A stretch of DNA of 56,856 nt from Flavobacteriaceae bacterium (GCA_013001365.1 JABDMQ010000344.1:1-56856); one strand, 5' to 3'. Shown: positions 16,023-24,886, counted from the stretch's first letter. A program made the numbers and translations. Notes: generated from the letters alone by a model not told the origin.

Positions 16023-16842
16023 TTAATTGATTATAAAGCATAACGCACTCCATGGCTTCCTTTACATCATGGACCCTGAGGATCGAGGCTCCTTTCATCA
16101 AGGCAACCGTATTCAAGCTCGTTGTGCCGTTCAAGGCCTCATTCTGGCTTTGGTCCAGTAGTTTGAATATCATTGATTTTCTTGAAACACCTACTAGTAA
16201 TGGTAATCCTGCCATTGTCAACAACTCTAATTTATTCAAGAGTTCAAAATTCTGCCCAAGGTTCTTGGAGAAGCCAAACCCTGGGTCCAAAATAATATCC
16301 TTGACGCCATAATAACGTGCATTATTGATCCTTTCGGAAAAATACATATTGACATCATGAACAAGGTCTTTGTAATTGGTATGCTCCTTCATGGTTTGGG
16401 GAGTTCCTCTCATGTGCATCATGATATAAGGAACATTCAATTTTCCTACTGTTGGTAACATGTCCTCATCGAGTTGACCAGCGGAGATATCATTTACAAT
16501 GGCCGCTCCAGCTTGAATTCCCGCCTTTGCAACGTTGCTCCTGAAAGTATCAATAGACATTATTGAATCAGGAAAATGCTTTTGAATCATTTCGATTACA
16601 GGAACAACCCGCTCAAGCTCTTCTTCTTCAGAGATATGTTTAGCGCCAGGGCGAGAGCTATAGCCTCCCACATCAATGAAGGTTGCTCCTTCAGTGATCA
16701 TTTTATCGACATGTTCCAAGATATCTTGCTCCTTCTCATATTTACCACCATCATAAAAAGAGTCGGGAGTAATGTTAAGGATTCCCATAACCTTAGGAGT
16801 TGAAAGATCAATGAGTTTGCCTTTACAGTTAATAGTTCTCAT
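16015..16842 (-). CDS. folP: Dihydropteroate synthase
   Basis: This 275-aa TIM-barrel enzyme joins 6-hydroxymethyl-dihydropterin pyrophosphate to p-aminobenzoate in folate synthesis and is the sulfonamide target. The family signatures are present: MGILNITPDSFYDGG near the N-terminus, FIDVGGYSSRPGA, SIDTFRSNVA, NDISAG, ILDPGFGFSKN and the C-terminal RVHDVKEA. Length is normal. It is the first gene of the leftward folP-lipoprotein-cdaA-DUF3667 run and is divergent from the DUF1599 gene, 77 nt away. Confidence 0.97.
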   Translation of the reverse strand: MRTINCKGKLIDLSTPKVMGILNITPDSFYDGGKYEKEQDILEHVDKMITEGATFIDVGGYSSRPGAKHISEEEELERVVPVIEMIQKHFPDSIMSIDTFRSNVAKAGIQAGAAIVNDISAGQLDEDMLPTVGKLNVPYIMMHMRGTPQTMKEHTNYKDLVHDVNMYFSERINNARYYGVKDIILDPGFGFSKNLGQNFELLNKLELLTMAGLPLLVGVSRKSMIFKLLDQSQNEALNGTTSLNTVALMKGASILRVHDVKEAMECVMLYNQLNA

Positions 16843-16919
16843 TCAAGAAGTATCTGTAGAATTAAAGTTTTTTAGTTCGGTTAATTTATGCGAAATTTAC
16901 GCAAAATTCGAGTGATTCT

Positions 16920-17456
16920 ATGCAAGATACTTCAAAACAATACGACGAGATCATAACGACTTGTCGCGATTTGTTCATCAAGAAAATGAAGGATTATGGA
17001 AGCGCATGGCGCATACTCAGATTACCCTCCTTGACAGACCAGATTTTCATTAAAGCACAGCGCATAAGAAGTCTTCAGCAGAAAAGCGAACGAAAGGTAG
17101 ATGAGGGTGAGGTAAGCGAATTCATTGGAATCATTAATTACTGCATCATGGCACTTATCCAGTTGGATAAAGGCGTTGTTGAGCAGCCAGATATGTCACT
17201 TGAGGAAGCAACTGACCTCTATGATGAAAAAGTGGCCGTTACCAAGAAATTGATGCTTGATAAGAATCATGATTACGGAGAGGCTTGGAGGGACATGCGC
17301 GTTAGCTCTCTAACAGATTTGATTCTACAGAAATTATTACGAGTAAAACAAATTGAGGACAATCTAGGTAAGACACTGGTGAGCGAAGGGATAAATGCTA
17401 ATTATGAAGACATGGTGAATTATGCGGTCTTTGCCTTGATCCATTTAAAAGAATAA
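16920..17456 (+). CDS. DUF1599 protein with internal duplication
   Basis: This 178-aa soluble protein contains two copies of one unit: KMKDYGSAWRILRLPSLTDQ (about residues 22-41) and KNHDYGEAWRDMRVSSLTDL (about 116-135), each followed by a helix with conserved basic residues (KAQRIRSL / KLLRVKQI). DUF1599 has been described as a nucleotide-modification-associated or MazG-like domain family; catalytic activity here is unproven. It is the first gene of the seven-gene rightward operon ending in clpS, with only 2 nt before the next start. Confidence 0.88.
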   Translation: MQDTSKQYDEIITTCRDLFIKKMKDYGSAWRILRLPSLTDQIFIKAQRIRSLQQKSERKVDEGEVSEFIGIINYCIMALIQLDKGVVEQPDMSLEEATDLYDEKVAVTKKLMLDKNHDYGEAWRDMRVSSLTDLILQKLLRVKQIEDNLGKTLVSEGINANYEDMVNYAVFALIHLKE

Positions 17457-17458
17457 GA

Positions 17459-18556
17459 ATGAAGATACTTGTTACCATTGCGAGAATAATCGTTGGTGTG
17501 CTTTTTATTTTTTCGGGTTTGATAAAACTTAACGACCCAGTCGGTTTCTCGTTCAAACTTGACGAATACTTTAGCACTGCCGTTTTGGACCTTCCATTTT
17601 TAGCGCCATATGCTTTGATGATAGCTGTGGTATTGGTGGTTTTTGAGGTGCTGCTTGGTGTTTTCCTTTTGATCGGTTACAGACCTAAATTCACTATTTG
17701 GAGCTTATTTGCAATGATAGTGTTCTTTACGTTCTTGACTTGGTATTCGGCGTATTACAATAAGGTTACGGATTGCGGTTGTTTCGGTGATGCCATCAAG
17801 TTAACGCCATGGGAATCGTTTACCAAGGATGTCATTCTTTTGATATTGATAATTATTATAATGCTCAACATCAAAATCATTAATCCCATTCTAGGCAGAT
17901 TAGGGTTGACCGTGGTTGCCCTACTAAGTTTCATTGCATGTCTAAGTTTTGGCTTTCATGTCTTGATGCATTTACCTGTAAAAGATTTCAGGCCCTATAA
18001 AATAGGGAACAATATTACTGAGCAAATGACCATTCCTGAAGATGCTCCAAAGGCCATTATGGATTATCATTGGAAATTCAATGTCAATGGAAACGAAGAA
18101 ATCATAACCACAAGAGGAAGTTATCCAACCGTAGAAGGTGAATTCGTAAGCGTTGAGACCGAAGAGATCCAAGCGGGATATGAAGCACCTATTCATGATT
18201 TCTCAATAGAGCGTGAAGGAGAGGATTTTACCGAAGATATTCTTGCTGAAGACAAAGTGATCATGATCGTCATGTATAATCTGACAAGTTCAGAAAGTGA
18301 AGGATTGGAAGCCTTACGATCGGCATCCGAAGAAGCGGTTAGACAGGGCTATAAAGTAATTGGAATCACTGCATCTAATACAGATATGCAACAGGAAATT
18401 GCTGAGGCATACGGCCTTGATTTTGATTTCTATTTCTGCGATGAAACCGCACTCAAGACCATAGTAAGGTCCAACCCAGGAATCCTGAGACTCAATAAAG
18501 GGACTATCATCCAGAAATTGCATTGGAATGATATTGATGACCTAGAATTTGATTAG
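17459..18556 (+). CDS. BT_3928-type protein: DoxX-like membrane domain plus periplasmic domain
   Basis: This 365-aa protein has four transmembrane helices at residues about 1-165 of the DoxX/MauE type (ARIIVGVLFIFSGLIKLNDPVGFS, then KVTDCGCFGD) and a C-terminal soluble domain with a thioredoxin-like beta-alpha pattern (VIMIVMYNLTSSESEGLEAL, then GYKVIGITAS) but without a CxxC pair. The CGCFGD motif is typical of MauE/DoxX relatives linked to redox chemistry of quinones or thiols. The neighbouring TlpA-like lipoprotein fits a disulfide or redox role in the envelope. The 3' end overlaps the permease gene by 8 nt. Confidence 0.85.
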   Translation: MKILVTIARIIVGVLFIFSGLIKLNDPVGFSFKLDEYFSTAVLDLPFLAPYALMIAVVLVVFEVLLGVFLLIGYRPKFTIWSLFAMIVFFTFLTWYSAYYNKVTDCGCFGDAIKLTPWESFTKDVILLILIIIIMLNIKIINPILGRLGLTVVALLSFIACLSFGFHVLMHLPVKDFRPYKIGNNITEQMTIPEDAPKAIMDYHWKFNVNGNEEIITTRGSYPTVEGEFVSVETEEIQAGYEAPIHDFSIEREGEDFTEDILAEDKVIMIVMYNLTSSESEGLEALRSASEEAVRQGYKVIGITASNTDMQQEIAEAYGLDFDFYFCDETALKTIVRSNPGILRLNKGTIIQKLHWNDIDDLEFD

Positions 18557-19625
18557 TTATATATTAAATAAAGCATTTTATGCCTTGTTGACGCTATTTG
18601 GCGTAGTTACTGTAATATTCTTCCTGTTTAATGTTTTGCCTGGCGACCCCGCAAAAATGATGTTGGGGCAGAACCAAACACAAGAGCAACTTGACGTTGT
18701 ATCCAAGAAATTTGGTTTTGACCAACCTATAGGAAAACAATATCTATATTATCTCAATGACCTTTCACCATTGTCATTTCAGAGTAAGGATCCAATTGAC
18801 TATACATATTTGGAAGAAGGAAAATATCAAGCTTCAAAGTTGTTCTCATTGGGTAATAATTATGTGGTATTGAAACTGCCATATTTACGGGAATCGTTTG
18901 CAAGACCAGGCAAACGAGTTTCTGATGTCATTGGAGAGACACTGCCTAATACATTTGTGCTTGCCATTACAGCAATAATTATTGCTATGATTCTTGGTGT
19001 ATTTCTAGGGATTGTTTCTGCGTTGTTCAAGGATCGTTGGTTGGACAAGGCGATTCAAGTATTCAGTACATTAGGAATGAGTGTTCCGTCTTTTTTCAGT
19101 GCCATCTTGTTTGCATGGTTCTTTGGTTATGTATTGCATAAGTACACCAATCTTGAAATGACAGGAAGTCTTTATGAACTCGACGATTTTGGTGAAGCCA
19201 TGAGCATTAAATGGAAAAACCTGATCTTACCAGCCATTGTCTTAGGAATCCGACCTTTGGCAGTTGTCATTCAATTGATGCGTAATTCTCTTCTAGAGAT
19301 TTTTAATCAAGACTATATTCGAACGGCACGAGCAAAAGGCCTTAGTGAGTTCAAGGTGATAAGGAATCATTCAGTCAAGAATGCCTTGAATCCTGTTATT
19401 ACGGCAATTTCTGGATGGTTTGCATCGATGTTGGCGGGAGCGGTTTTCGTAGAGTATATCTTTGGGTGGAATGGACTTGGAAAAGAGATCGTTAACGCTT
19501 TGAATTCATTAGACCTTCCGGTAATAATGGGTTCCGTATTGATCATTGCACTACTCTTTATAATAATCAATATTTTTGTAGATGTCATCTATGGATGGCT
19601 GGACCCTAAAGTTAAATTGCAATGA
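18549..19625 (+). CDS. OppB/DppB-like ABC transporter permease, orphan
   Basis: This 358-aa inner-membrane protein has six helices and the binding-protein-dependent permease signature (QDYIRTARAKGLSEFKVIRNHSVKNALNPVIT, read as EAA loop R-T-A-R-A-K-G-L). The N-terminal helix (ALLTLFGVVTVIFFLFNVLPGDP) is typical of OppB/DppB. The TTG at 18549 is the only plausible start, overlapping the previous gene by 8 nt; the end overlaps the TlpA-like gene by 4 nt (ATGA). Transport would need a second permease, ATPases and a binding protein, none of which lies in this window, so partners must be encoded elsewhere or the protein has another role. Confidence 0.9.
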   Translation: MISYILNKAFYALLTLFGVVTVIFFLFNVLPGDPAKMMLGQNQTQEQLDVVSKKFGFDQPIGKQYLYYLNDLSPLSFQSKDPIDYTYLEEGKYQASKLFSLGNNYVVLKLPYLRESFARPGKRVSDVIGETLPNTFVLAITAIIIAMILGVFLGIVSALFKDRWLDKAIQVFSTLGMSVPSFFSAILFAWFFGYVLHKYTNLEMTGSLYELDDFGEAMSIKWKNLILPAIVLGIRPLAVVIQLMRNSLLEIFNQDYIRTARAKGLSEFKVIRNHSVKNALNPVITAISGWFASMLAGAVFVEYIFGWNGLGKEIVNALNSLDLPVIMGSVLIIALLFIIINIFVDVIYGWLDPKVKLQ

Positions 19626-20119
19626 ATCTGAAAAAGGCTGGTATCTTGCTATTCCTGTTTTCATTCCTTTATGGATGCTCTTTTGAGACACCCACTAGTT
19701 TCCCAGAGGAAGTATTGAATGATACAATGCTTCAATTGGATGGTAGTGAAATTCAGTTCAGGGATATACTAAGAAAGCATGAGGGGAAGAAGATCGTTAT
19801 AGATGTTTGGGCTTCATGGTGCAAGGACTGTATTGTAGGTTTTCCTAAATTGAAGGCACTGCAGGAGGAATTCCCGAATACGGATTTCGTTTTCTTGTCG
19901 GTAGATAGAAATCCAGCTGCTTGGCAAAGAAGTTTAACCCGATATGACCTGAAAGGTGACCATTATTTCATTCCTGATGGACAGAAAGGGGTTTTCGGGG
20001 ATTTCATGAATTCTAATTGGATTCCCAGATATTTGGTAATAGATGCTCAGGGTAACATAGAACTTTTCAAGGCCAAGAAAGCAGACGATAAAAATCTTAA
20101 AGAAGTATTGATCAATTAA
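19622..20119 (+). CDS. TlpA-like thioredoxin-fold lipoprotein
   Basis: This 165-aa protein has a lipobox (FLYGCS, Cys about residue 19) and a TlpA/ResA-type thioredoxin domain with active site WASWCKDC, followed by PKLKALQEEFP and the cis-Pro segment (WIPRYLVID). It probably acts as a periplasmic, membrane-anchored disulfide reductase, for example for apocytochromes or other envelope thiols. Translation is coupled to the upstream permease through an ATGA overlap. The link with the DoxX-like protein two genes upstream suggests a shared redox function, which is inference. Confidence 0.92.
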   Translation: MNLKKAGILLFLFSFLYGCSFETPTSFPEEVLNDTMLQLDGSEIQFRDILRKHEGKKIVIDVWASWCKDCIVGFPKLKALQEEFPNTDFVFLSVDRNPAAWQRSLTRYDLKGDHYFIPDGQKGVFGDFMNSNWIPRYLVIDAQGNIELFKAKKADDKNLKEVLIN

Positions 20120-20154
20120 ACAAAAGACCTCTGGTAAATAGAGGCAACAACAAC

Positions 20155-20904
20155 ATGAGAAAACAAATTGTAGCAGGTAACTGGAAGATGAACAATGATC
20201 TCCCTCAAACCCAATTATTGATAGATGATCTAAAAAAGCAAAAACTGACCTCTGATGCTGAGGTAATGATAGCGCCAACTTTCACCAACCTTTGGCATGC
20301 TTTTGAAGCCTTTAGGCAAGAACATATCGAGGTAATTGCCCAGAATATGCATTTTTCAGAAAGTGGTGCCTATACAGGTGAAGTAAGTGCATCAATGCTA
20401 AAAAGTGTTGGAATTGAAACAGTTATTTTAGGGCACAGCGAGCGAAGAGCCTACTTTAATGAGACCGATGAAATGTTGGCTAAAAAAGTAGATGCTGCAC
20501 TAAAAAATGGTATGCGTGTCATCTTTTGTTTTGGTGAGGAACTTGCTGATAGAAAAGCTGGCAATGAAGAAAATGTGGTTGAGAGCCAGATCAAGAATGC
20601 CTTGTTTCATTTAGACGGTGATGACTTCAAGAACATAGTCTTGGCATACGAACCAGTTTGGGCAATTGGTACAGGAGAAACTGCAAGTCCAGAACAGGCA
20701 CAGGACATGCATGCTTTCATAAGAAACACGCTTGACAATAAATTCGGAAAAGATATTGCTGATGCTGTTTCAATTCTTTATGGAGGTAGTGTGAAACCAA
20801 ATAATGCGGTAGAAATATTCTCCAAACCTGATGTTGACGGAGGACTGATTGGCGGAGCATCACTTAAAGCCGAAGATTTCTTTGCTATTGTCAACGCATT
20901 TTAA
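20155..20904 (+). CDS. tpiA: Triosephosphate isomerase
   Basis: This 249-aa glycolytic TIM-barrel enzyme interconverts dihydroxyacetone phosphate and glyceraldehyde 3-phosphate. Catalytic elements are intact: NWKMN (Lys of the N-terminal strand), GHSERR (His), YEPVWAIGTG (catalytic Glu) and the phosphate-binding YGGSVKP and GGLIGGASL. It lies 35 nt after the TlpA-like gene and overlaps the prmA start by one base. Confidence 0.98.
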   Translation: MRKQIVAGNWKMNNDLPQTQLLIDDLKKQKLTSDAEVMIAPTFTNLWHAFEAFRQEHIEVIAQNMHFSESGAYTGEVSASMLKSVGIETVILGHSERRAYFNETDEMLAKKVDAALKNGMRVIFCFGEELADRKAGNEENVVESQIKNALFHLDGDDFKNIVLAYEPVWAIGTGETASPEQAQDMHAFIRNTLDNKFGKDIADAVSILYGGSVKPNNAVEIFSKPDVDGGLIGGASLKAEDFFAIVNAF

Positions 20905-21734
20905 TGTCAGACTATATTGCTTATCATTTCAAGGTCAATCCATTGGTACCTGGTGTTGAAATATTGATTGCAGAATTGGGTCTTGCTGGATTTGAGAGTT
21001 TTATTGAAACGGAAGATGGTCTTTCTGCATTTATCCAGAAAGAGCAGTGGCAAGATGCAATTTTGAAAGATATTCAGATACTTGATTCAAAGGAGTTCCA
21101 GATAACCTATGAGATTGAAAATATTGCTCAAACTAATTGGAATGAGCAATGGGAGAGTGGTTTCAATACTATTGTTGTAGATGACGTTTGTACAGTAAGA
21201 GCTCCTTTTCATGATGAGCCCAAGACTGAATACGATATCATCATTGAGCCAAAAATGAGTTTTGGTACAGGGCATCATGAAACGACCCACATGATGATTA
21301 AGCAAGTCCTTGACATTGATTTGAAGGGAAAAGATGTCCTGGATATGGGTTGCGGAACTGGAATCCTGGCCATACTGGCTGAAATGAGCGGAGCTAGAAG
21401 TATCGATGCCATCGACATTGATAATTGGAGCTACCTTAATTGTATTGAGAATGCTAAGCGAAATAATTGCAAGAACATAACAGTAAAAGAAGGAGATGCA
21501 TCGCTATTGGAGGATCAAACCTATGATGTCATTTTGGCAAATATCAATCGTAATGTTTTAATGAATGATATTCCAAAGTATTCAGGACATTTAGGAAAAA
21601 ACGGAATCCTAGTTCTGAGTGGGTTTTACGATAACGATATAAAAATGATTGAAAATGCCTGCTCTAAACATATGTTAAAAATGGTAAAAAAACTGGAACG
21701 AAATAATTGGGTGTCTCTAAAATTTATAAATTAG
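20904..21734 (+). CDS. prmA: Ribosomal protein L11 methyltransferase
   Basis: This 276-aa SAM-dependent enzyme trimethylates ribosomal protein L11. The central motifs are FGTGHHETTHMM, the SAM-binding DVLDMGCGTGILAILAEMSGA, and the post-motif ILANINRNVL, all typical of PrmA, including the N-terminal recognition part. The start ATG shares its A with the last base of the tpiA stop codon (TAATG), so the two are translationally coupled. Confidence 0.96.
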   Translation: MSDYIAYHFKVNPLVPGVEILIAELGLAGFESFIETEDGLSAFIQKEQWQDAILKDIQILDSKEFQITYEIENIAQTNWNEQWESGFNTIVVDDVCTVRAPFHDEPKTEYDIIIEPKMSFGTGHHETTHMMIKQVLDIDLKGKDVLDMGCGTGILAILAEMSGARSIDAIDIDNWSYLNCIENAKRNNCKNITVKEGDASLLEDQTYDVILANINRNVLMNDIPKYSGHLGKNGILVLSGFYDNDIKMIENACSKHMLKMVKKLERNNWVSLKFIN

Positions 21735-21752
21735 TGGTATAAAGCATTCTAA

Positions 21753-22028
21753 ATGAGCTCTAAGACTAAAATTCAAGAAGAAGTCCTGTTGGATGAAGAG
21801 GTCCTAAAACAGAATGAAATCGTACTCTATAATGATGACGTCAATACGTTCGATCACGTAATTGACACTTTGATAAATGCCTGTGATCATGTTCCAGAGC
21901 AGGCTGAACAGTGTGCAATCATAGTACATTATAAAGGGAAATGTACCGTAAAATCAGGTGATTATGATGATCTTAAACCACGTTGCAGTATGCTGCTTGA
22001 AGCAGGTTTAAGTGCCGAGATTATTTAG
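21753..22028 (+). CDS. clpS: ATP-dependent Clp protease adaptor ClpS
   Basis: This 91-aa adaptor delivers N-degron proteins to ClpA/ClpC-ClpP. The sequence shows the family pattern IVLYNDDVNTFDHVIDTL, with the conserved N-D-D and T-F, and the ligand-pocket region ending in CSMLLEAGLSAEII. It is the last gene of the DUF1599-to-clpS operon, and its end overlaps the convergent DUF2892 gene by 8 nt. Confidence 0.95.
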   Translation: MSSKTKIQEEVLLDEEVLKQNEIVLYNDDVNTFDHVIDTLINACDHVPEQAEQCAIIVHYKGKCTVKSGDYDDLKPRCSMLLEAGLSAEII

Positions 22029-22230
22029 ATCCTACCTTACAAGTACTAATGCCGAACAATCTATATAGCGGACAAAAATTCACTAGGCTAGTTAAAAGAA
22101 GTATGATGGCTACTCCCATCAATACATAGGCCAATGTTCCACCGATATAATCCAAGAAATAAAGAACGCCGAGAATAGCTGCTATGACTACGCGGATTAG
22201 TTTGTCGGTATTACTCATGTTTTTTTTCAT
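22021..22230 (-). CDS. DUF2892 (YgaP-type transmembrane) small protein
   Basis: This 69-aa protein begins MKKNMSNTDKLIRVVIAAI and has two close hydrophobic segments ending in a NFCPLYRLFGIST motif, the usual C-P-x-Y-x-x-x-G-x-x-T of the DUF2892/YgaP transmembrane family. In other bacteria this domain is fused to or beside rhodanese enzymes; here it is 19 nt downstream of the double-rhodanese gene. Its role in sulfur metabolism is inferred from that association. Confidence 0.88.
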   Translation of the reverse strand: MKKNMSNTDKLIRVVIAAILGVLYFLDYIGGTLAYVLMGVAIILLLTSLVNFCPLYRLFGISTCKVGSK

Positions 22231-22249
22231 GATCCTGAGTTGTTAGTTG

Positions 22250-23656
22250 TTATAATGTTGAAGGGCAAACAAAATCAGTTGTTGCCAGATCTGTCTTTTT
22301 AATGGCTCCGAAACCACCGGCTACATCCACAAGGCCAATGAACCCTCTAGCCTTCATGATAGAGGCCGCAATGACCGAACGATAACCACCAGCACAATGA
22401 ATATGATATGGTTTGTCCTTTTCGATCTGGGACATGTTATCATTTATGAAATCCAAAGCAAAATGTTGTGCTCCTTCCAAATGCATAGATTGAAATTCCC
22501 CTTCTCGTCTCACGTCCAGTACATTTAACTCATTTTCCTGCATTCTGGTTGCAAATTCTTCTGCAGAGATTGATTCTATGGTTTCGATTTCTTTACCTGC
22601 TTTTTTCCATCCTTCAATTCCTCCTTCAAGATATCCAAGTGTATTGTCATAACCAACTCTCGAAAGCCTTGTAATTGCCTCTTTAGATCTTCCCTTTGGT
22701 ACCACCAATAATATTGGCTGTTTAAGATCAGTGACCAGAGCTCCGACCCAAGGTGCAAAAGTGCCATTCAGACCAATGAAAATAGAATTAGGAATATGTC
22801 CAGCAACAAAATCCTTTTCATTTCGCACATCCAAAACGAGTCCACCTTCATGATTCGCAAGAGCTTCAAATTCCTCAGGGTCCAATGCAACATTGCCGGT
22901 CTTTAGGACGGTTTCGAAATTTTCGTAGCCAAATTTATTTAGCATGGCATTTTTTGCAAAGTATTGAGGCGGTGGAGGCATTCCTGATAATACTTCTTCA
23001 ACGAATTCATCTTTGGTCATATCTGCCCTAAGCGCATAATTGGTTCTCTTTTGATTACCTATGGTGCCAACAGTTTCCTTACTTAAGTTCTTGCCACATG
23101 CCGATCCTGCGCCATGTGCTGGATATACAATAACGTAGTCTGCCAAGGTCATGACCTTAGATCGTAATGAGTCATAAAGCATACCTGCAAGGTCTTCTTT
23201 GGTAACATCAGATTTTATGGCCAGGTCTGGACGTCCGACGTCTCCAAGAAAGAGAGTATCTCCAGAAAACAGTGCGTGATGGTTTCCATTCTCATCTATA
23301 AGCAAGTAACAACTTGACTCAGGTGTATGGCCTGGTGTATGCAAGACCTTAATGGTTGTTTTCCCAATTTGGAATTCTTCGTTGTCTTTGGCACTATGGA
23401 TATCGTAATTGGTTTCTGCCATTGGACCAAAAACTATCGTTGCCCCAGTTTTCTTCGCAAGATCGATGTGACCAGAGACAAAATCAGCATGAAAGTGTGT
23501 TTCAAAGACATACTTTATCTTGACATTGTTTGTTTTTGCCTTGTCGATATAGGGTTGGATTTCCCTTAATGGGTCTATGATGGCTGCTTCTCCCTCAGAC
23601 TCAATATAATAGGCTCCTTGGGCAAGACATCCTGTATAGATTTGTTCAATTTTCAT
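22250..23656 (-). CDS. Persulfide dioxygenase-like MBL-fold protein with two rhodanese domains
   Basis: This 468-aa cytosolic protein starts at MKIEQIYTGCLAQGAYYIE (ATG 23656). A longer in-frame start at 23719 lies upstream of the promoter at 23684-23691 and is rejected. Residues about 1-240 are a metallo-beta-lactamase fold with THFHADFVSGH, HTPGHTPES and SGDTLF, resembling ETHE1/Blh sulfur dioxygenases. Two rhodanese domains follow. The first (LDVRNEKDFVAGH) has VPKGRS where the active-site Cys would be, so it looks inactive; the second (LDVRREGEF) keeps CAGGYRS. The reaction is probably oxidation of glutathione- or protein-persulfide linked to sulfur transfer. Neighbouring YeeE/YedE genes support a sulfur role. 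Confidence 0.92.
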   Translation of the reverse strand: MKIEQIYTGCLAQGAYYIESEGEAAIIDPLREIQPYIDKAKTNNVKIKYVFETHFHADFVSGHIDLAKKTGATIVFGPMAETNYDIHSAKDNEEFQIGKTTIKVLHTPGHTPESSCYLLIDENGNHHALFSGDTLFLGDVGRPDLAIKSDVTKEDLAGMLYDSLRSKVMTLADYVIVYPAHGAGSACGKNLSKETVGTIGNQKRTNYALRADMTKDEFVEEVLSGMPPPPQYFAKNAMLNKFGYENFETVLKTGNVALDPEEFEALANHEGGLVLDVRNEKDFVAGHIPNSIFIGLNGTFAPWVGALVTDLKQPILLVVPKGRSKEAITRLSRVGYDNTLGYLEGGIEGWKKAGKEIETIESISAEEFATRMQENELNVLDVRREGEFQSMHLEGAQHFALDFINDNMSQIEKDKPYHIHCAGGYRSVIAASIMKARGFIGLVDVAGGFGAIKKTDLATTDFVCPSTL

Positions 23657-23683
23657 TGTAAAAGCCATTCTTAATTCATTGTG

Positions 23684-23691
23684 CAAAGATA
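23684..23691 (-). promoter_or_regulatory. -7 box (TATCTTTG) for the MBL/rhodanese gene
   Basis: A full TAnnTTTG match on the minus strand, 27 nt before the ATG at 23656. It sets the start choice for this gene. Confidence 0.7.
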
Positions 23692-23753
23692 CAAAATGAA
23701 AGGATTGGGTTAATATCAATAACCTATTGGATAAATGTCAATTGAATAAGATA

Positions 23754-24167
23754 TTAATGTGGTAGTTTATTTCTTAATAATCCATAAACGAAGGTGCCTA
23801 AAACAGCAGATATTAAAACGATGATCATAGAGGTAGCGCCAGCGCCGATCAAAATGAAAATAGGACCTGGACAAGCGCCTGCTAAAGCCCACCCCAGTCC
23901 AAAAATCGTACCTCCAGCGATATAATTTATATAGCCTTTACGCTTCTTGATCACATTGATCTTAAATCCTTCAATATTCTTGACTCCCATTTTCCTTGAT
24001 ATTTCAAGAAGAAGAATACCAGTTATTATTGCTGAACCAATTATGCCGTACATATGGAATGATTCGAAACGAAACATCTCATAGATTCGATACCATGAAA
24101 CCGCTTCAGATTTCATTAATATGATTCCGAATACAATACCTACAAATAAGAATTTCAAATATTTCAT
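23754..24167 (-). CDS. YeeE/YedE half-transporter, second part (DUF6691-like)
   Basis: This 137-aa protein has four hydrophobic helices and starts MKYLKFLFVGIVFGIILM at ATG 24167; the longer frame from 24302 lies inside the upstream gene. It carries the motif LAGACPGPIFILIGAG, with the Cys conserved in YeeE/YedE (TsuA-like) thiosulfate transporters. Together with the preceding gene it makes up one full-length transporter split in two. The two genes are 11 nt apart. Confidence 0.9.
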   Translation of the reverse strand: MKYLKFLFVGIVFGIILMKSEAVSWYRIYEMFRFESFHMYGIIGSAIITGILLLEISRKMGVKNIEGFKINVIKKRKGYINYIAGGTIFGLGWALAGACPGPIFILIGAGATSMIIVLISAVLGTFVYGLLRNKLPH

Positions 24168-24178
24168 GGAGGTCTGTT

Positions 24179-24736
24179 TTAGAAAATCAATGGAAATATT
24201 AAGTGAATCATTATCAGTCCGCCAATAAAGAATCCAATAACCGCGAATAGTGATGGCTTCTGTAATGAACTTAGGCCGGTGATTGCATGACCAGAAGTGC
24301 ATCCGCCAGCATATCTGGTGCCAAAACCAACTAGAAAGCCTGCTATTACCAGAATCGATATTCCTTTAATAGATAGTAAATTGGCCCAGGAATAAAGTTC
24401 TCCAGGAAGTATACTCTGACCAGCATCATTGAATCCCAAACTCTTCAATTTTAGGACTGTTTGAGGATTGAGATCAATATTAGTTGGTTCAGAAAGATAG
24501 AACTGCGATATGAATCCACCAATTAATGCTCCAACAGCCATAACGAGATTCCATGTTCTTTCCCGCCATTTGGTACGGAAGAAATCTGATTTCTTGCCAG
24601 CACCTGCAATTGTGCAAATTGTTGCTAGATTGGAAGACATGCCAAATGTCTTACCAAGGTAAATCATAATGAACATTACAATGGCTATTAGGGGGCCTGT
24701 AATATACCATGGCCAAGGCTGAAGGATAAATTCCAT
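24179..24736 (-). CDS. YeeE/YedE half-transporter, first part
   Basis: This 185-aa membrane protein has the conserved motif RYAGGCTSGHAITGLS, a hallmark of the YeeE/YedE family that moves thiosulfate or related sulfur species across the inner membrane through conserved cysteines. Full-length homologues are about 350 residues, so this half and the 137-aa gene downstream probably assemble. Both lie directly upstream of the persulfide dioxygenase/rhodanese gene on the same strand, so import and oxidation or transfer of sulfur look coupled. Confidence 0.9.
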   Translation of the reverse strand: MEFILQPWPWYITGPLIAIVMFIMIYLGKTFGMSSNLATICTIAGAGKKSDFFRTKWRERTWNLVMAVGALIGGFISQFYLSEPTNIDLNPQTVLKLKSLGFNDAGQSILPGELYSWANLLSIKGISILVIAGFLVGFGTRYAGGCTSGHAITGLSSLQKPSLFAVIGFFIGGLIMIHLIFPLIF

Positions 24737-24866
24737 AAAAAAGAATTAAGTGCGAATATATAATTGTTTCTGAGTTAAATCCAAGAATCCAAATACTTTT
24801 TGTTGAATAACAAAACGAAGCTGTAAATTCTTAATTAAAGCTACCGCCTGTTTTTTGGAAAAGTCA

Positions 24867-24874
24867 TATATTTG
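24867..24874 (+). promoter_or_regulatory. -7 box (TATATTTG) for tRNA-Arg
   Basis: A full TAnnTTTG match 12 nt upstream of the mature tRNA-Arg end. No TTG is visible at the standard -33 spacing. Confidence 0.65.
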
Positions 24875-24886
24875 CATCCCGCAAAA

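Noticed and set aside
23657..23719. Longer N-terminus for the MBL/rhodanese protein
   Set aside because: A full -7 promoter box lies at 23684-23691, inside that extension, and the conserved fold starts at the ATG 23656.
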